Below, piece after piece: positions 34,564 to 43,703 of a stretch of 64,000 nt of DNA. The notes beneath the pieces are model-generated. The model had not been told where the DNA came from and ran no database searches. It saw only the letters and a program-made list of their open reading frames with translations. Origin of the DNA: Photobacterium sp. TLY01 (lineage in GTDB: Bacteria > Pseudomonadota > Gammaproteobacteria > Enterobacterales > Vibrionaceae). A program made the translations under genes and the position numbers. The stretch covers positions 806,001-870,000 of the forward strand of contig NZ_CP090365.1 of NCBI RefSeq assembly GCF_021432065.1, written 5' to 3'. Positions within the stretch are counted from its first letter, which is position 1; each line of letters starts with the position of its first letter.

Positions 34564-35454
34564 ACTTGATTCCGTTTCAGTGAGCATCTGCCTGAGCCAG
34601 ACGACAAACTGCTGAACTGCGGCAGTTTGTCTGTGCCGGTCAGGGATGACAGCGTAGTATTCAAGTCCTGATTGTTGTAATGATGCCAGGGCAGGGTGCG
34701 GGATCAGCCACTTTTCTCTCAGGGGCTGCTGAATCAGTAATGTGCTGACAAATGCGGCGCCCTGACTTGCTAATGCAGCCTGTACCGTATGGGTTTCCTG
34801 GTCAAAATATCTGAGCTTTACAGACGCAGCTGCAGGAGAGGGTAAACTGTTGAGTAACGGCTCAACACTGGGTAAATCGGTATTTTGCCATCGGGTAGTG
34901 TAGATAATGGCGTTTTCTGCTGATTGGGTTTGCTCACAGTAAGACGCAGAAGCGACACAGCATAATGTTTCCCTGTACAGCAAAACAGATTGCGGATCTG
35001 AGGCCGGGCAATGGCCATAACGGATCGCCACATCAAATCGTCTGTCGTGTTCGATGTTTTCTTTACTTTCACTGGTTTTCAGAACGACATCCAGAGCAGG
35101 ATGCTGTTGCCGAAAGTCTTCCAGCCTGGGCACCAGCCACAAACTGGCAAAGGCAGACGTTGTGCTGACGGTAATCGTGCTGGCCTGTCGACGAATGCTG
35201 TCCACCCCGGATTGCAGTTGTTTTAATGCCTGATGGGTGACAGCCAGTAAAGCTTCTCCTTCCTGAGTTAATGCCACTGAGCGGGTTTTTCGCTCAAACA
35301 GCAAGGTTCCCATCTGTGCTTCCAGTTGCCGAATCTGATGAGAGATGGCGGTTGGCGTCACATAAAGCTCTGCTGCTGCCGCTTTAAAGCTTCTCAGACG
35401 AGCGGCAGCCTCGAATGCGCGAAAGCTATTGAGTGAAGGTAAACGGGCGAACAT
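34516..35454 (-). CDS. LysR family transcriptional regulator
   Basis: A 312-residue LysR protein of the GcvA-like type. The N-terminal helix-turn-helix spans about 5-65 (LNSFRAFEAAARLRSFKAAAAELYVTPTAISHQIRQLE), followed by LFERKTRSVALTQEGEALL and an effector domain (about 90-300). It is divergent from an azoreductase gene with a 123-bp spacer, which suggests azoreductase as its target. Its 3' end overlaps the last 48 bp of the convergent amidotransferase gene. Confidence 0.92.
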   Translation of the reverse strand: MFARLPSLNSFRAFEAAARLRSFKAAAAELYVTPTAISHQIRQLEAQMGTLLFERKTRSVALTQEGEALLAVTHQALKQLQSGVDSIRRQASTITVSTTSAFASLWLVPRLEDFRQQHPALDVVLKTSESKENIEHDRRFDVAIRYGHCPASDPQSVLLYRETLCCVASASYCEQTQSAENAIIYTTRWQNTDLPSVEPLLNSLPSPAAASVKLRYFDQETHTVQAALASQGAAFVSTLLIQQPLREKWLIPHPALASLQQSGLEYYAVIPDRHRQTAAVQQFVVWLRQMLTETESSSSVLRFSHQRIQETE

Positions 35455-35577
35455 TGAACATTTCCACAGATGAGTTATTTTCAGCTATTGGCAAGTATAT
35501 CCCTTTTGTCAGCACTGTCACTTCGACCGACAATATCTTCTGACCACATACGACTTTAGACCAGAAGGATACGCCGG

Positions 35578-36276
35578 ATGACCATTTTACATCTCGATGC
35601 CAGTGTACGCAGAACAGACAACCTTGTTCCGAGCCATAATTCAATTTCAAAACAAATCGCAGCTTCTTTTATGGATGTATGGCTGACAAATGCACCACAA
35701 GCCACTGTCATCCATAGGGATATTGGTATTAACCCACCTGGGTTTATTAGCCAGGACTGGATTGCCGCGGCTTTTACGCCGGAGCCGAATCGGACCGCCG
35801 CTCAAAGGGAAACGCTCGCATTGTCAGATGAATTAATTAAGGAAGTGATAGCAGCAGATACCATACTGATCTCGACGCCCATGTACAATTATGGCCTGCC
35901 TGCTGCGCTGAAAGCCTGGTTTGACCAAGTGATACGCATCAATAAAACTTTTTCATTTGATCTGGAACGGGGCGATTTTCCTCTGTCGCCGACTTTAGCC
36001 GGGAAAACACTGGTGCTCATTACCTCAACCGGTGAATTTGGTTTTGAAGCCGGCGGCGTCCGCGAAGCGATGAACCACCTCGGCCCGCATATCCGTGTGA
36101 TGAGTCGCTATTTGGGGGTGGAGCAGACGCATGAAATCAGTGCCGGCTATCAGGAATTTGGTGATAGCCGCCATCAGGCATCGCTGAAAGCGGCCTATGC
36201 CGAGGCTGCAAAACTGGCGCGGTCACTGGCACAGCGGGAGCCAGAGCATTCGCTGAGCATGGCGACAGATATCTGA
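35578..36276 (+). CDS. FMN-dependent NADH-azoreductase / quinone reductase family
   Basis: A 232-residue flavodoxin-fold enzyme of the AzoR/AcpD family. The phosphate-binding start is MTILHLDASVRR with SHNSISKQIA (family SxS/NSxS loop), and the FMN loop is STPMYNYGLPAALKAWFDQVIR near residue 100. LVLITSTGEFGFEAGG follows near 141. These enzymes reduce azo dyes and quinones by two-electron transfer from NAD(P)H. The C-terminus is about 30 residues longer than E. coli AzoR. The gene has an AGAAGGATA site and diverges from the LysR gene. Confidence 0.88.
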   Translation: MTILHLDASVRRTDNLVPSHNSISKQIAASFMDVWLTNAPQATVIHRDIGINPPGFISQDWIAAAFTPEPNRTAAQRETLALSDELIKEVIAADTILISTPMYNYGLPAALKAWFDQVIRINKTFSFDLERGDFPLSPTLAGKTLVLITSTGEFGFEAGGVREAMNHLGPHIRVMSRYLGVEQTHEISAGYQEFGDSRHQASLKAAYAEAAKLARSLAQREPEHSLSMATDI

Positions 36277-36382
36277 ACACTCAATCGGTGATATTTTGCT
36301 GATGCGATAATCAGGTGGCTTAGAAAATCAGACTTTGTGATCAGTTACTTTTCTTACACGCTCCGCAAAGAGGCAAAGTGCA

Positions 36383-37303
36383 TTATTGCTGTCTCAGAAT
36401 GTACTCCAGTGCGCCGATAATGGCGGCCACCTGGGCGTTGTTGCATTCGCTTGGCGTGACGAGCGGGCTGTCCGGGTACACTTCCGTGGTGGAGCTGTAC
36501 TGACAGTCTGACAGACCGGCACACAGGCCGAGTTTTTTCAGTGGATAATCGATCACGCCTTCCTGAGATACCGGAGAGCCGATGATCTTGCCTTCGTCAT
36601 CGGGCGGTGCGATATGGGTGACCTTACGCACTTCATCGATGATGGCTTTCTGGAAAGCATCATGCGGGTTGTCGGTGTCGCCCACCACATAGAAACCGTC
36701 AGGAATACTGCCGGGTTTGTACTCAACACCATCCCGCGCTGCTAGCGCCGGGCGGAATTCGGTTTCGTCAGTGTCGGTGGTTTCATGCAGATCGATGTGC
36801 GCCAGAATGTCTACATCCTGATCTTTAACCATCTTCATCAGTGCTGCTGATTCTTCGGCCGGGCTGTTGTCGTAAAAAGAACGGTTTGGATCAATCGCAT
36901 TCGGGTTCCAGCGGTTAATCGTCTCGTAACCCCAGGGGCTGACACAAGGGGCCACCAGAATATTGAAATACTGGCTGTAGTGCTGTGCTTTTTCATCGAC
37001 AAACTGCAGGGCACCATGAACACCGCTGGTTTCATAGCCGTGCACGCCACCTGTGACCAGAATGGTCGGCTTTTGCGCATTCCAGGGGCGGGATTTGATG
37101 ACGAACAGCGGGTACTTTTCTGTGTCATACGACAGAGCACCATACTGAGAGACATCAAAGCGATCTTTCAGTGCGTCGATTTTCGTGACCACTTCGTCCA
37201 GATAGGAGCGCTTGATGGTGAGCTGAGCCAACCATTCTGCTTTTTCTTTCATGGTCCATTTCTGACCCGGAGTGCCAATCGGGTAGGTACGCTTACTGCT
37301 CAT
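36383..37303 (-). CDS. M14 family metallocarboxypeptidase-like protein
   Basis: A 306-residue zinc enzyme of the M14 fold. Zinc ligands are recognisable as His88 and Glu91 in GGVHGYET and His173 in HIDLHETT. The N/R substrate-binding segment is ETINRWNPNAIDPNRSF (127-143). It lacks a signal peptide, so it is cytoplasmic, unlike classic secreted carboxypeptidases. It resembles the succinylglutamate desuccinylase/aspartoacylase-like subgroup. Substrate is unknown. The FNR-box and terminator element lie 230-340 bp upstream on the same strand and could be its leader. Confidence 0.85.
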   Translation of the reverse strand: MSSKRTYPIGTPGQKWTMKEKAEWLAQLTIKRSYLDEVVTKIDALKDRFDVSQYGALSYDTEKYPLFVIKSRPWNAQKPTILVTGGVHGYETSGVHGALQFVDEKAQHYSQYFNILVAPCVSPWGYETINRWNPNAIDPNRSFYDNSPAEESAALMKMVKDQDVDILAHIDLHETTDTDETEFRPALAARDGVEYKPGSIPDGFYVVGDTDNPHDAFQKAIIDEVRKVTHIAPPDDEGKIIGSPVSQEGVIDYPLKKLGLCAGLSDCQYSSTTEVYPDSPLVTPSECNNAQVAAIIGALEYILRQQ

Positions 37304-37533
37304 AGCTGTCCTTAATTTATTTTTTATGTTCAGGCGTCAGAAGCTTACTCCTCCTGAAGCGCGCGTTCAATCATCTGGCTGCGGAAGATATTTTTCATTG
37401 AGAACAACAGCTAAACCATTCCTCCGGTACTTTGCAGCAGTCAGTATTGACATAAATATAGCTGGAACCCCAGTGCATTGCCGTACCGGAGAGAAGAGTC
37501 ATCGCAGGAAAGTGAACAGGGTGGGCTGGCGTG

Positions 37534-37559
37534 AAAAAAAGCCCCTGCAAGTCAGGGGC
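37534..37559 (-). terminator. Orphan rho-independent terminator
   Basis: A 7-bp perfect GC-rich stem (37541-37547 with 37553-37559), 5-nt loop, followed on the minus strand by T7. There is no minus-strand gene ending just to its right, so it ends a leader or a small RNA. Confidence 0.85.
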
Positions 37560-37592
37560 AAACGTACACATGCATTTCCCAAAAAACATGGA
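37534..37592 (-). ncRNA. Candidate FNR-controlled small RNA or attenuated leader
   Basis: On the minus strand a -10 element TAAAGT (37605-37600) predicts a start near 37592. The transcript ends in GCCCCTG-ACTTG-CAGGGGC (37559-37541) followed by seven T (37540-37534), giving about 59 nt. No minus-strand gene ends here. It shows no obvious sequence identity to enterobacterial FnrS, but the same logic (FNR promoter, short RNA, rho-independent end) applies. Confidence 0.55.
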
Positions 37593-37599
37593 GGACTCC

Positions 37600-37640
37600 A
37601 CTTTAGCCTGAACGGCAAAAGGCGGCTTGATGCAGATCAA
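37600..37640 (-). promoter_or_regulatory. FNR-type box and promoter
   Basis: TTGATCTGCATCAA (minus-strand reading, 37640-37627) is a perfect match to TTGAT-N4-ATCAA. Its centre lies about 41 bp from the predicted start at 37592, the classic class II FNR position, with -10 TAAAGT at 37605-37600. Confidence 0.75.
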
Positions 37641-37847
37641 TCGAAGTCGCTTATCTGCATTTTGTGCCATTTTGGTTCAGATCATTCTCGTTGAACCGTG
37701 TCAGAGTATTCATTGATCAGGGCGACCCATTTTCTGAAGGAGACATGGTGACAGACGCAAATATGGTTTAGTCTGGGCGATGTTTGCAGTTCAAGTGTTT
37801 AATAAACATACTGTTAAGTTCAATCAGACCCATGAGGCAACAGCGTT

Positions 37848-38465
37848 ATGATCACATTGCATCACCTGAATAAATCACGATCCAAGCGGATTATCTGGTT
37901 GCTGGAAGAGCTGGGAGTGGACTATCAGATTGTCCCTTACCAACGCGACAGCGCAACATTTCTTGCGCCGCCAGAGCTGAAAGCGGTGCATCCACTGGGT
38001 AAGTCTCCGGTGATTGAGGATGATGGATTGATCGTCACTGAATCCGGGGCGATTACCGAGTACCTGATTGACAAATATGGCGAGGGGAAACTGGCACCTG
38101 AGCGTGGCACTTCAGATTATGTGGCTTATCTGCAATGGATTCATTTTGCCGAAAGCTCGGCCATTCTTCCTTTGTTATTGAAGATGTTTGTTGATAAAGA
38201 CGGCTGTGAAACCAACTTCCTTGCCGGTTATGCCGAAGGGGAAATTGCCAAAGTCATGGCGTATGTCGATCAGTCGCTGGCCGGCAAGCGGTATCTGGTG
38301 GGGGACTCACTGACAGGGGCAGATATCATGATGTCGTTCATTGTCGAAATTCTGCATACCAGCGGCGCACTCGCGCATTTTCCTCACATTGCAGCCTATG
38401 CGCAGCAGTTAGTGACCCATCAGGCGTATCTGAAATCGAACGAGATCGAAGCCGCCCATGGCTAG
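37848..38465 (+). CDS. Glutathione S-transferase family protein
   Basis: A 205-residue GST. The thioredoxin-like N-terminal domain begins MITLHHLNKSRSKRIIWLLEELGVDY, with the Ser of the SRSKR segment at the usual catalytic position. The glutathione-binding ESGAITEYL pattern is near residue 64, and a helical C-terminal domain (about 88-200) follows with the LTGADIMMSF capping element. It conjugates or reduces electrophiles with glutathione. A GAGG ribosome site precedes the start. A strong hairpin at 38483 follows. Confidence 0.9.
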   Translation: MITLHHLNKSRSKRIIWLLEELGVDYQIVPYQRDSATFLAPPELKAVHPLGKSPVIEDDGLIVTESGAITEYLIDKYGEGKLAPERGTSDYVAYLQWIHFAESSAILPLLLKMFVDKDGCETNFLAGYAEGEIAKVMAYVDQSLAGKRYLVGDSLTGADIMMSFIVEILHTSGALAHFPHIAAYAQQLVTHQAYLKSNEIEAAHG

Positions 38466-38482
38466 CGCCGGCTGACAAACTT

Positions 38483-38516
38483 CGCTCCCCTGAATCAATA
38501 CAGGGGAGCGCAGTGT
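38483..38516. terminator. Bidirectional hairpin terminator
   Basis: CGCTCCCCTG (38483-38492) pairs perfectly with CAGGGGAGCG (38501-38510), 8-nt loop, between the GST stop and a convergent small gene. The T-tail on the plus strand is short. Confidence 0.65.
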
Positions 38517-38519
38517 TGT

Positions 38520-38744
38520 TCAATCAGTCGAAGTGTTTTTCTGATCCATATTTGCTGCCCGGCGAACGGCGGCCACGCCCAGCCCGATGAGCAGAAAGGG
38601 GATAGCCGCTGCGGTTGCTTCTGCCCAGGCAGAATAAGCGACATCTTTCATCAAAACAAAATGACCTAACACGACCAGGAAGATGCAGAGAATGGCGATG
38701 TATATGAATTTGACTTCGTCTTTAACCTTCGTCGTTCTTTCCAT
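38520..38744 (-). CDS. Small membrane protein, unknown
   Basis: A 74-residue protein with two hydrophobic segments (FIYIAILCIFLVVLGHFVL and AAAIPFLLIGLGVAA), charged ends (MERTTKVKDEVK, RRAANMDQKN) and a normal start. No family is recognised. It lies convergent to the GST gene and 74 bp from the MocR-type gene on the same strand. Confidence 0.55.
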   Translation of the reverse strand: MERTTKVKDEVKFIYIAILCIFLVVLGHFVLMKDVAYSAWAEATAAAIPFLLIGLGVAAVRRAANMDQKNTSTD

Positions 38745-38818
38745 GTGGTGACCCTTTCACTAGCGAGAGTCACTATTTCACCACAGTCCTGGTTTTTCCT
38801 GTTGATACAGTTGATGCA

Positions 38819-40258
38819 CTATTTTACCGAACAGTCATTTTGCTGATTACTGCTGTCACTCAGGCATGCTTTTGCCAGTTGACCAAGGGTGGATAGCGCA
38901 ATCAGGTTTTCCTCATTCATCTCGTACGAATAGTTGAGCCTGATATGCCTGAGATCGTCTTGCCGGCTGTTGAATAGCGTCCCGGGAGCCACTGCAATGC
39001 GCTTCTCCAGGGCTTGCTCATAAAAGGCGTGACTATCGAATGGAGCCGGAAACGTCAGCCACAGGAAGTAGCCACCCGCGGGATCGGTTACCGTCGTACT
39101 GTCCGGAAAATAGCGCCGTATGGCGTGTATCATCGCGCTTTTTCTGTCTTGCAACGTACTGCGCAATTTTCGTAAATGGTTGTCATACCCGCCATGCAGC
39201 AGGTAATGGCTGATCCCGAGCTGGACAGGCACACTGCTGGATATAGTCGATAAAAATTGCTGCTTTTGAATGGCTTTACTGTGTTTGCCTGCCACAACCC
39301 AACCAATTCGGAATCCGGGTGACAGACATTTGGAGAATGAACCGCACAGCAACACCTGATCCTGCTGATCATAAACTTTGGCTGGCACTGGTTTTTTCGC
39401 TGAAAAATACAGCTCTGCGTACACATCATCTTCCACCAGAAACACCTGATGCTGGCGCAGCATGTCTAGCAGCGCCTGTTTGCGCGCTTGGCTGAGTGTG
39501 TAACCAAGCGGGTGCTGGACATTGGTCATCAGCCAGCAGGCTTTGATCGGATAAGTCGATAATTTTTCAGCAAGGTCGTTCAGATCCAGTCCGCCGTCAG
39601 CACTGGCTTTGATTTCTACCGGGATCAACTTCAAACGCTCTATGGCCTGAAGCGCCCCGTAAAATGTGGTCGATTCAACCGCAACATAATCCCCGGGCTG
39701 AGTGGCAAACTGTAAGCTGAGATTCAGTGCATCCAGGCCGCCTGAGGTGATTACGATGTCATCCGGTCCAACGTGCAGTCCTTGCTGGACGTATCTTTGC
39801 GCAATGATCCGGCGCAAATCATGGTTGCCGGGCGGCAAGTGCGTTAATGCGCTTCTGTTGTCCATCTTACGCGAGGCACTGGACAGGCTGCGGACCAGTT
39901 CTTGCTGCGGAAACAGGCTTGAGTCGGGAAACGCCGAGCTGAACGGCACGATGTCGCTGTCTTTGGTACGCTGAAAAACATCAAACAGTAAATCATTGAT
40001 CCTGACCGGCGCCTGAGTGGATTGCGGCGGTACAGTCGTCAGCGCCTGAATGTTAGGGGCGACAAAATACCCGGACTGCGGCTTAGCAATCAGCCATCCT
40101 TCACTTTCCAGCAACTGATACGCCTGTAACACAGTCGCCGTGCCATAGCCGGTTTGCTGACTGCTTGCCCGTACCGACGGGATTTTTTCTCCGGATCGCC
40201 AAATCTGCTGGCGGATTTGTTGCCTGAGATTATGAGCAAGTGATTGATATTTATTCAT
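38819..40258 (-). CDS. MocR/PdxR-like GntR-aminotransferase regulator
   Basis: A 479-residue protein with an N-terminal GntR winged helix (about 5-65: LRQQIRQQIWRSGEKIPSVRASSQQTGYGTATVLQAYQLLESEGWL). A fold-type I aminotransferase domain follows (about 110-465), with the Schiff-base lysine in LCGSFSKCLSPGFRIGWV. Such proteins are PLP-dependent transcription factors. The start is ambiguous: in-frame ATGs at 40345 and 40297 are upstream, and 40258 gives the usual family N-terminus but lacks a good ribosome site. A divergent metallophosphoesterase gene lies at 40555, a possible target. Confidence 0.85.
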   Translation of the reverse strand: MNKYQSLAHNLRQQIRQQIWRSGEKIPSVRASSQQTGYGTATVLQAYQLLESEGWLIAKPQSGYFVAPNIQALTTVPPQSTQAPVRINDLLFDVFQRTKDSDIVPFSSAFPDSSLFPQQELVRSLSSASRKMDNRSALTHLPPGNHDLRRIIAQRYVQQGLHVGPDDIVITSGGLDALNLSLQFATQPGDYVAVESTTFYGALQAIERLKLIPVEIKASADGGLDLNDLAEKLSTYPIKACWLMTNVQHPLGYTLSQARKQALLDMLRQHQVFLVEDDVYAELYFSAKKPVPAKVYDQQDQVLLCGSFSKCLSPGFRIGWVVAGKHSKAIQKQQFLSTISSSVPVQLGISHYLLHGGYDNHLRKLRSTLQDRKSAMIHAIRRYFPDSTTVTDPAGGYFLWLTFPAPFDSHAFYEQALEKRIAVAPGTLFNSRQDDLRHIRLNYSYEMNEENLIALSTLGQLAKACLSDSSNQQNDCSVK

Positions 40259-40554
40259 TTGGTTCGCTGCGCCGAGTCGAAGTTCAGAACATATCATGCC
40301 AAAACGGCAAAGCAAGCCAGTTTGTCGCTTCCTGAGCTCAGACATATTGCTCAGTGTGAGGCCGGCAACAAAAAATCCGGACAATGAAGCTGGCGACATG
40401 ACAAAGGCTAAGATCAATATTTCATTGTCAACAAACTGATAGATAAGTGTCATCCATATTCAGGCTCTCTGTCATACAGAGCAATTAGCATTTTTAATCG
40501 AACACTGGACTAGTCCAGAAAATGCCATGGAATAGAGAAAAATAAGGATGAAAC

Positions 40555-42984
40555 ATGTCGATAAAAAGCAGGAACATGGCCGGTATTATGGCTGTTTTGC
40601 TGACAAGCACTTTGTTAGCGGGCTGTAATGAAGGCACCGAAACGGTTCAGGATGATAAAAGCAGTGATGGTGGTGTAGGCCAGATCGGCAAGGAAGTGGT
40701 GATTCCGCCGCCGGCCGCATTGGCACAGGTCTCGTTTTCGATCTTCCCGTATCTGCAGCAACCTGCCGCAAACAGTATGGCTGTGTTGTTTGAAACGGAA
40801 GACACGGCGCCAACGGTTTGGGTCAGGCCGGCAGAGACACAAGGTGAATTTACTTTGGTTGAGCCTGTTGCCGTGGACAATACGCATTTATATAGCGCGG
40901 CAATTGACGGGCTAAGTGCAGATACGCGCTATGAGTATTACGTGGTGAGTAGCGATGACAGCCCGTCGGGCGTGTCGGCTGTTTCTGAGCGTTATGTGTT
41001 CAAAACCTATCCATCGGCCGGGACAGCACCAGCCCCGTTTAATGTCGTAGCCATTAGTGACACACAAAATAACAGTACGCTGGGCGCACTGAACGACCTC
41101 ATTACCAAAGGCATTATTCCAACGGTATGTCACAGCCAGCCGGAGCAATGTGCATCAGAGATTGCTGCGATTACGATTTCCGGCGACATCGTCAACAGCG
41201 GCGACAGCATGTTGCAGTGGCGGCGTGACTTTTTTGATCAGATGAAAACCATCACCCCTTATGTTCCGCTGGTGGCGGTTCCCGGAAATCATGATTTTTA
41301 TGGTAATCCTGAGCTGACCAATTATCGCCATTTCTTCCAGCAACCTGAAAATGGCTCGGCGGGGTATGAAGAACAGTGGTACTCGCTGGATTACGGTAAT
41401 CTACGTTTGGTCGGGTTGAACAGCTATCCGATCTCCAAAAACCACGGTAAGTTTAACGCGGAGATTCTTGGCATACAGCGTCAGTGGCTGCGTGAGTTGT
41501 TGATCAACACCCAAGCAGACAATAACGTCGACTATGTCCTGAGTATGTTTCATCACCCGTGTCTGTCTGAACTCTGGCTCTCGGGCGAGAGTATCGGTAG
41601 TTGCGAGATGGTCGCGGAAATGGAAGATTTTTCCCGATCAAGCGGCAAGATAACAGGCCATTTGTTTGGCCATACCCATGCTTATTCTCGCGGACAATCT
41701 ATGGATGCCCGGCACCTTTGGCTCAATGCCGCAACTGCAGCGGGCTATCGTGAAAAAATCAACGATGATAACTACTACCAGAACGATACCCGCGATTATG
41801 ACACCTTCGCCATCAGTCAAAGTGAGTTCGGGTTCAACCTGCTGACGTTCAATCAGCAGAGTTCACCTTCTATGCAACTGACTCGATACACTGCCACGGT
41901 GGCTTCTAAAGGCGGCGGTTTTGCCAGTCTGGAAGATACCTTCACTGTGTCCGATCCCCTGACCATGAAGGCCACTTCGGCAGCACCAGAGGCGCCACAA
42001 GTTCTGGCCGGTAACGGCAGTCATGCCTTCAATCAACTGAATCTGGCGATCAGCCATCCCGACCCTGGCTCGATTTATGAAGTGCAGTGGCAACTGAGCA
42101 AAGCTAGTCAGTTTGATTCTGAGGTGTTTGATATCTGGGGCAATCAAACCCGGGCGCACAACATCTGGCCGATGCAGGATGGCAGCATTCAGGGGATGCC
42201 GACAGATACGCAGGCGGGCGTTGATCTGACAACAATCAATCTGGCTGATTTCTCCGGCCAGCTCAAAATGGGCAATGATGAAACCTATAAATGGCAAAAA
42301 CGATCGTCAGAACACTCCCATGATTCGTATCGTGACCCGTTCAACGGCAGCTCGGCGCCAGTCCTGACGTTATTCCCGGGAGAGACCTGGTACTGGCGTG
42401 CAAGAGTGCGTAATGACAATCTGGGCTGGTCTGACTGGAGTGACACGGCGACATTATCCATCGATGCCGGAACGACAACCGCGTTAGCGCTAAATAATGG
42501 CGGTGCCGAAGCGCAGGATCTTTCAGGCTGGACTGTCGAGCAGGGTTACTGGCGAGTGTTGCAGGACATCGACAACATAACGGCGGCAGAAGGGGATTAT
42601 TATTTCAGCGCCCGCCCGAATGATTCCGCTGCGGGCAACGCGCCCTATGATGATTTGAGTCAGACGTTGGATGTGAGTGCGTTCAGCAGTGTGATTGATC
42701 AGTCGTCAGCATTTGTTCGGCTCAGTTTCAACAGCAATGGCTGGGGCGACGGCGATCATGCCGTCATGACGCTACAACCATTGGATAATCACGGAAATGC
42801 CCTGGGTCAGCCGACTGTGGTGAAAACAGAAAGTAAAAAGCAACAGTGGCTGAGCAATACATCGACGCTGTTATTACCCGTGGCAACCCGGGAGATGAAA
42901 CTGACACTGCGCGCAGTGAAAAAAGCAGGCAGCATGGCTGATGTGCATATTGATCATGTGCAGCTTTCACTGACGACGCCTTAA
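40555..42984 (+). CDS. Modular metallophosphoesterase lipoprotein
   Basis: An 809-residue outer-envelope lipoprotein (lipobox LLAGC at 20-24, so Cys24 is lipidated). A fibronectin-III-like domain like that of purple acid phosphatases spans about 58-150. The metallophosphoesterase core spans about 162-420, with Asp169 in SDTQ, Gly-Asp 210-211, Asn-His-Asp 245-247 (GNHDFYG), His333-His334 and GHTH 372-375. A long variable region (about 480-640) holds a WQLS-type beta-domain, and the C-terminal ~170 residues resemble a carbohydrate-binding jelly roll. The ATG follows AAGGATGAAAC. The natural phosphate ester is unknown. Confidence 0.86.
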   Translation: MSIKSRNMAGIMAVLLTSTLLAGCNEGTETVQDDKSSDGGVGQIGKEVVIPPPAALAQVSFSIFPYLQQPAANSMAVLFETEDTAPTVWVRPAETQGEFTLVEPVAVDNTHLYSAAIDGLSADTRYEYYVVSSDDSPSGVSAVSERYVFKTYPSAGTAPAPFNVVAISDTQNNSTLGALNDLITKGIIPTVCHSQPEQCASEIAAITISGDIVNSGDSMLQWRRDFFDQMKTITPYVPLVAVPGNHDFYGNPELTNYRHFFQQPENGSAGYEEQWYSLDYGNLRLVGLNSYPISKNHGKFNAEILGIQRQWLRELLINTQADNNVDYVLSMFHHPCLSELWLSGESIGSCEMVAEMEDFSRSSGKITGHLFGHTHAYSRGQSMDARHLWLNAATAAGYREKINDDNYYQNDTRDYDTFAISQSEFGFNLLTFNQQSSPSMQLTRYTATVASKGGGFASLEDTFTVSDPLTMKATSAAPEAPQVLAGNGSHAFNQLNLAISHPDPGSIYEVQWQLSKASQFDSEVFDIWGNQTRAHNIWPMQDGSIQGMPTDTQAGVDLTTINLADFSGQLKMGNDETYKWQKRSSEHSHDSYRDPFNGSSAPVLTLFPGETWYWRARVRNDNLGWSDWSDTATLSIDAGTTTALALNNGGAEAQDLSGWTVEQGYWRVLQDIDNITAAEGDYYFSARPNDSAAGNAPYDDLSQTLDVSAFSSVIDQSSAFVRLSFNSNGWGDGDHAVMTLQPLDNHGNALGQPTVVKTESKKQQWLSNTSTLLLPVATREMKLTLRAVKKAGSMADVHIDHVQLSLTTP

Positions 42985-43008
42985 CGTATTTCGGAAACTC
43001 GGATAACA

Positions 43009-43037
43009 CAAAACGGTATCTTATTGATGCCGTTTTG
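43009..43037 (+). terminator. Terminator after the metallophosphoesterase gene
   Basis: Bases 43009-43020 (CAAAACGGTATC) pair with 43026-43037 (GATGCCGTTTTG), one G-T wobble, loop TTATT. GTTTTG is in the 3' arm. It lies 24 bp past the stop. Confidence 0.7.
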
Positions 43038-43223
43038 ATTCATAGCTGCGCAGATATTGTCACTTGGCAGCCATTAGCTGATAAATGTTGATTTCATTTT
43101 CTGTTTGAACAGGATATGTTGAAAAGCCATTGTTTCAGTATGACGTTGGCGGTCTATCATTCCCCAAACATACTTTTTGAGCTTTTTACATCGTCGGGTT
43201 TTATTTATTCAGGTGAAAATAAA

Positions 43224-43649
43224 ATGATTGAAGTGATCTCAATATTCATAGCTTCGTGCCTGCTGCTGGTTTGTCTGATCCATGTGTACTGGGCTTTTGG
43301 CGGTAGAAAAGGCATTGGGAATGCCATTCCGATCGAGCACGGCCAACACGCTTTTACACCGGGCGCCGGTATTACTTTGCTCGTGGCGTTCGGGTTGTTT
43401 TTATTATCATTCTTGTCATTAATTCTGGCGGAGATTGTTTATTTTCCCGGCTGGTTAGACAGTTATGCTTATATTATCGGCTTTGTTGTCTCGGCTATTT
43501 TCTTTTTACGCGCACTTGGCGATTTCAGATTGGTTGGATTTAGTAAGAAAGTAAAAGGCAGCACATTTGCGACATGGGATAGCTGGGTATATTCGCCCTT
43601 GTGTTTGTTGCTGGGCGCAGGATATCTCTATTTGTCCCTGATGCAGTAA
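43224..43649 (+). CDS. DUF3995-like membrane protein
   Basis: A 141-residue membrane protein with four hydrophobic segments, and the motif LIHVYWAFGGRKGIGNAIP near residue 19, which I associate with DUF3995. Function is unknown. An upstream in-frame ATG at 43116 adds 36 residues that look like spacer; the ATG at 43224 has an AGGTG site. It is convergent with the LysE gene at 43704. Confidence 0.75.
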   Translation: MIEVISIFIASCLLLVCLIHVYWAFGGRKGIGNAIPIEHGQHAFTPGAGITLLVAFGLFLLSFLSLILAEIVYFPGWLDSYAYIIGFVVSAIFFLRALGDFRLVGFSKKVKGSTFATWDSWVYSPLCLLLGAGYLYLSLMQ

Positions 43650-43703
43650 TCTCATGCTGAATCATGTATCTCATTTCAATCTTCAGTTGCTTGGTGAGGC
43701 CAT

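Larger units (their letters stand above)
37304..37847. other. 544-bp spacer holding an FNR box, short transcript and terminator
   Basis: It lies between the M14 gene start and the divergent GST gene start. It contains a minus-strand promoter with an FNR-type box at 37627-37640 and an intrinsic terminator at 37534-37559. A minus-strand frame of 91 codons (37395-37670) crosses both but shows no domain and is not called. No other gene is visible. Confidence 0.5.

Noticed and set aside
37395..37670. 91-codon minus-strand frame across the FNR element
   Set aside because: It runs through a perfect terminator and a promoter, so it is unlikely to be translated; no domain seen.
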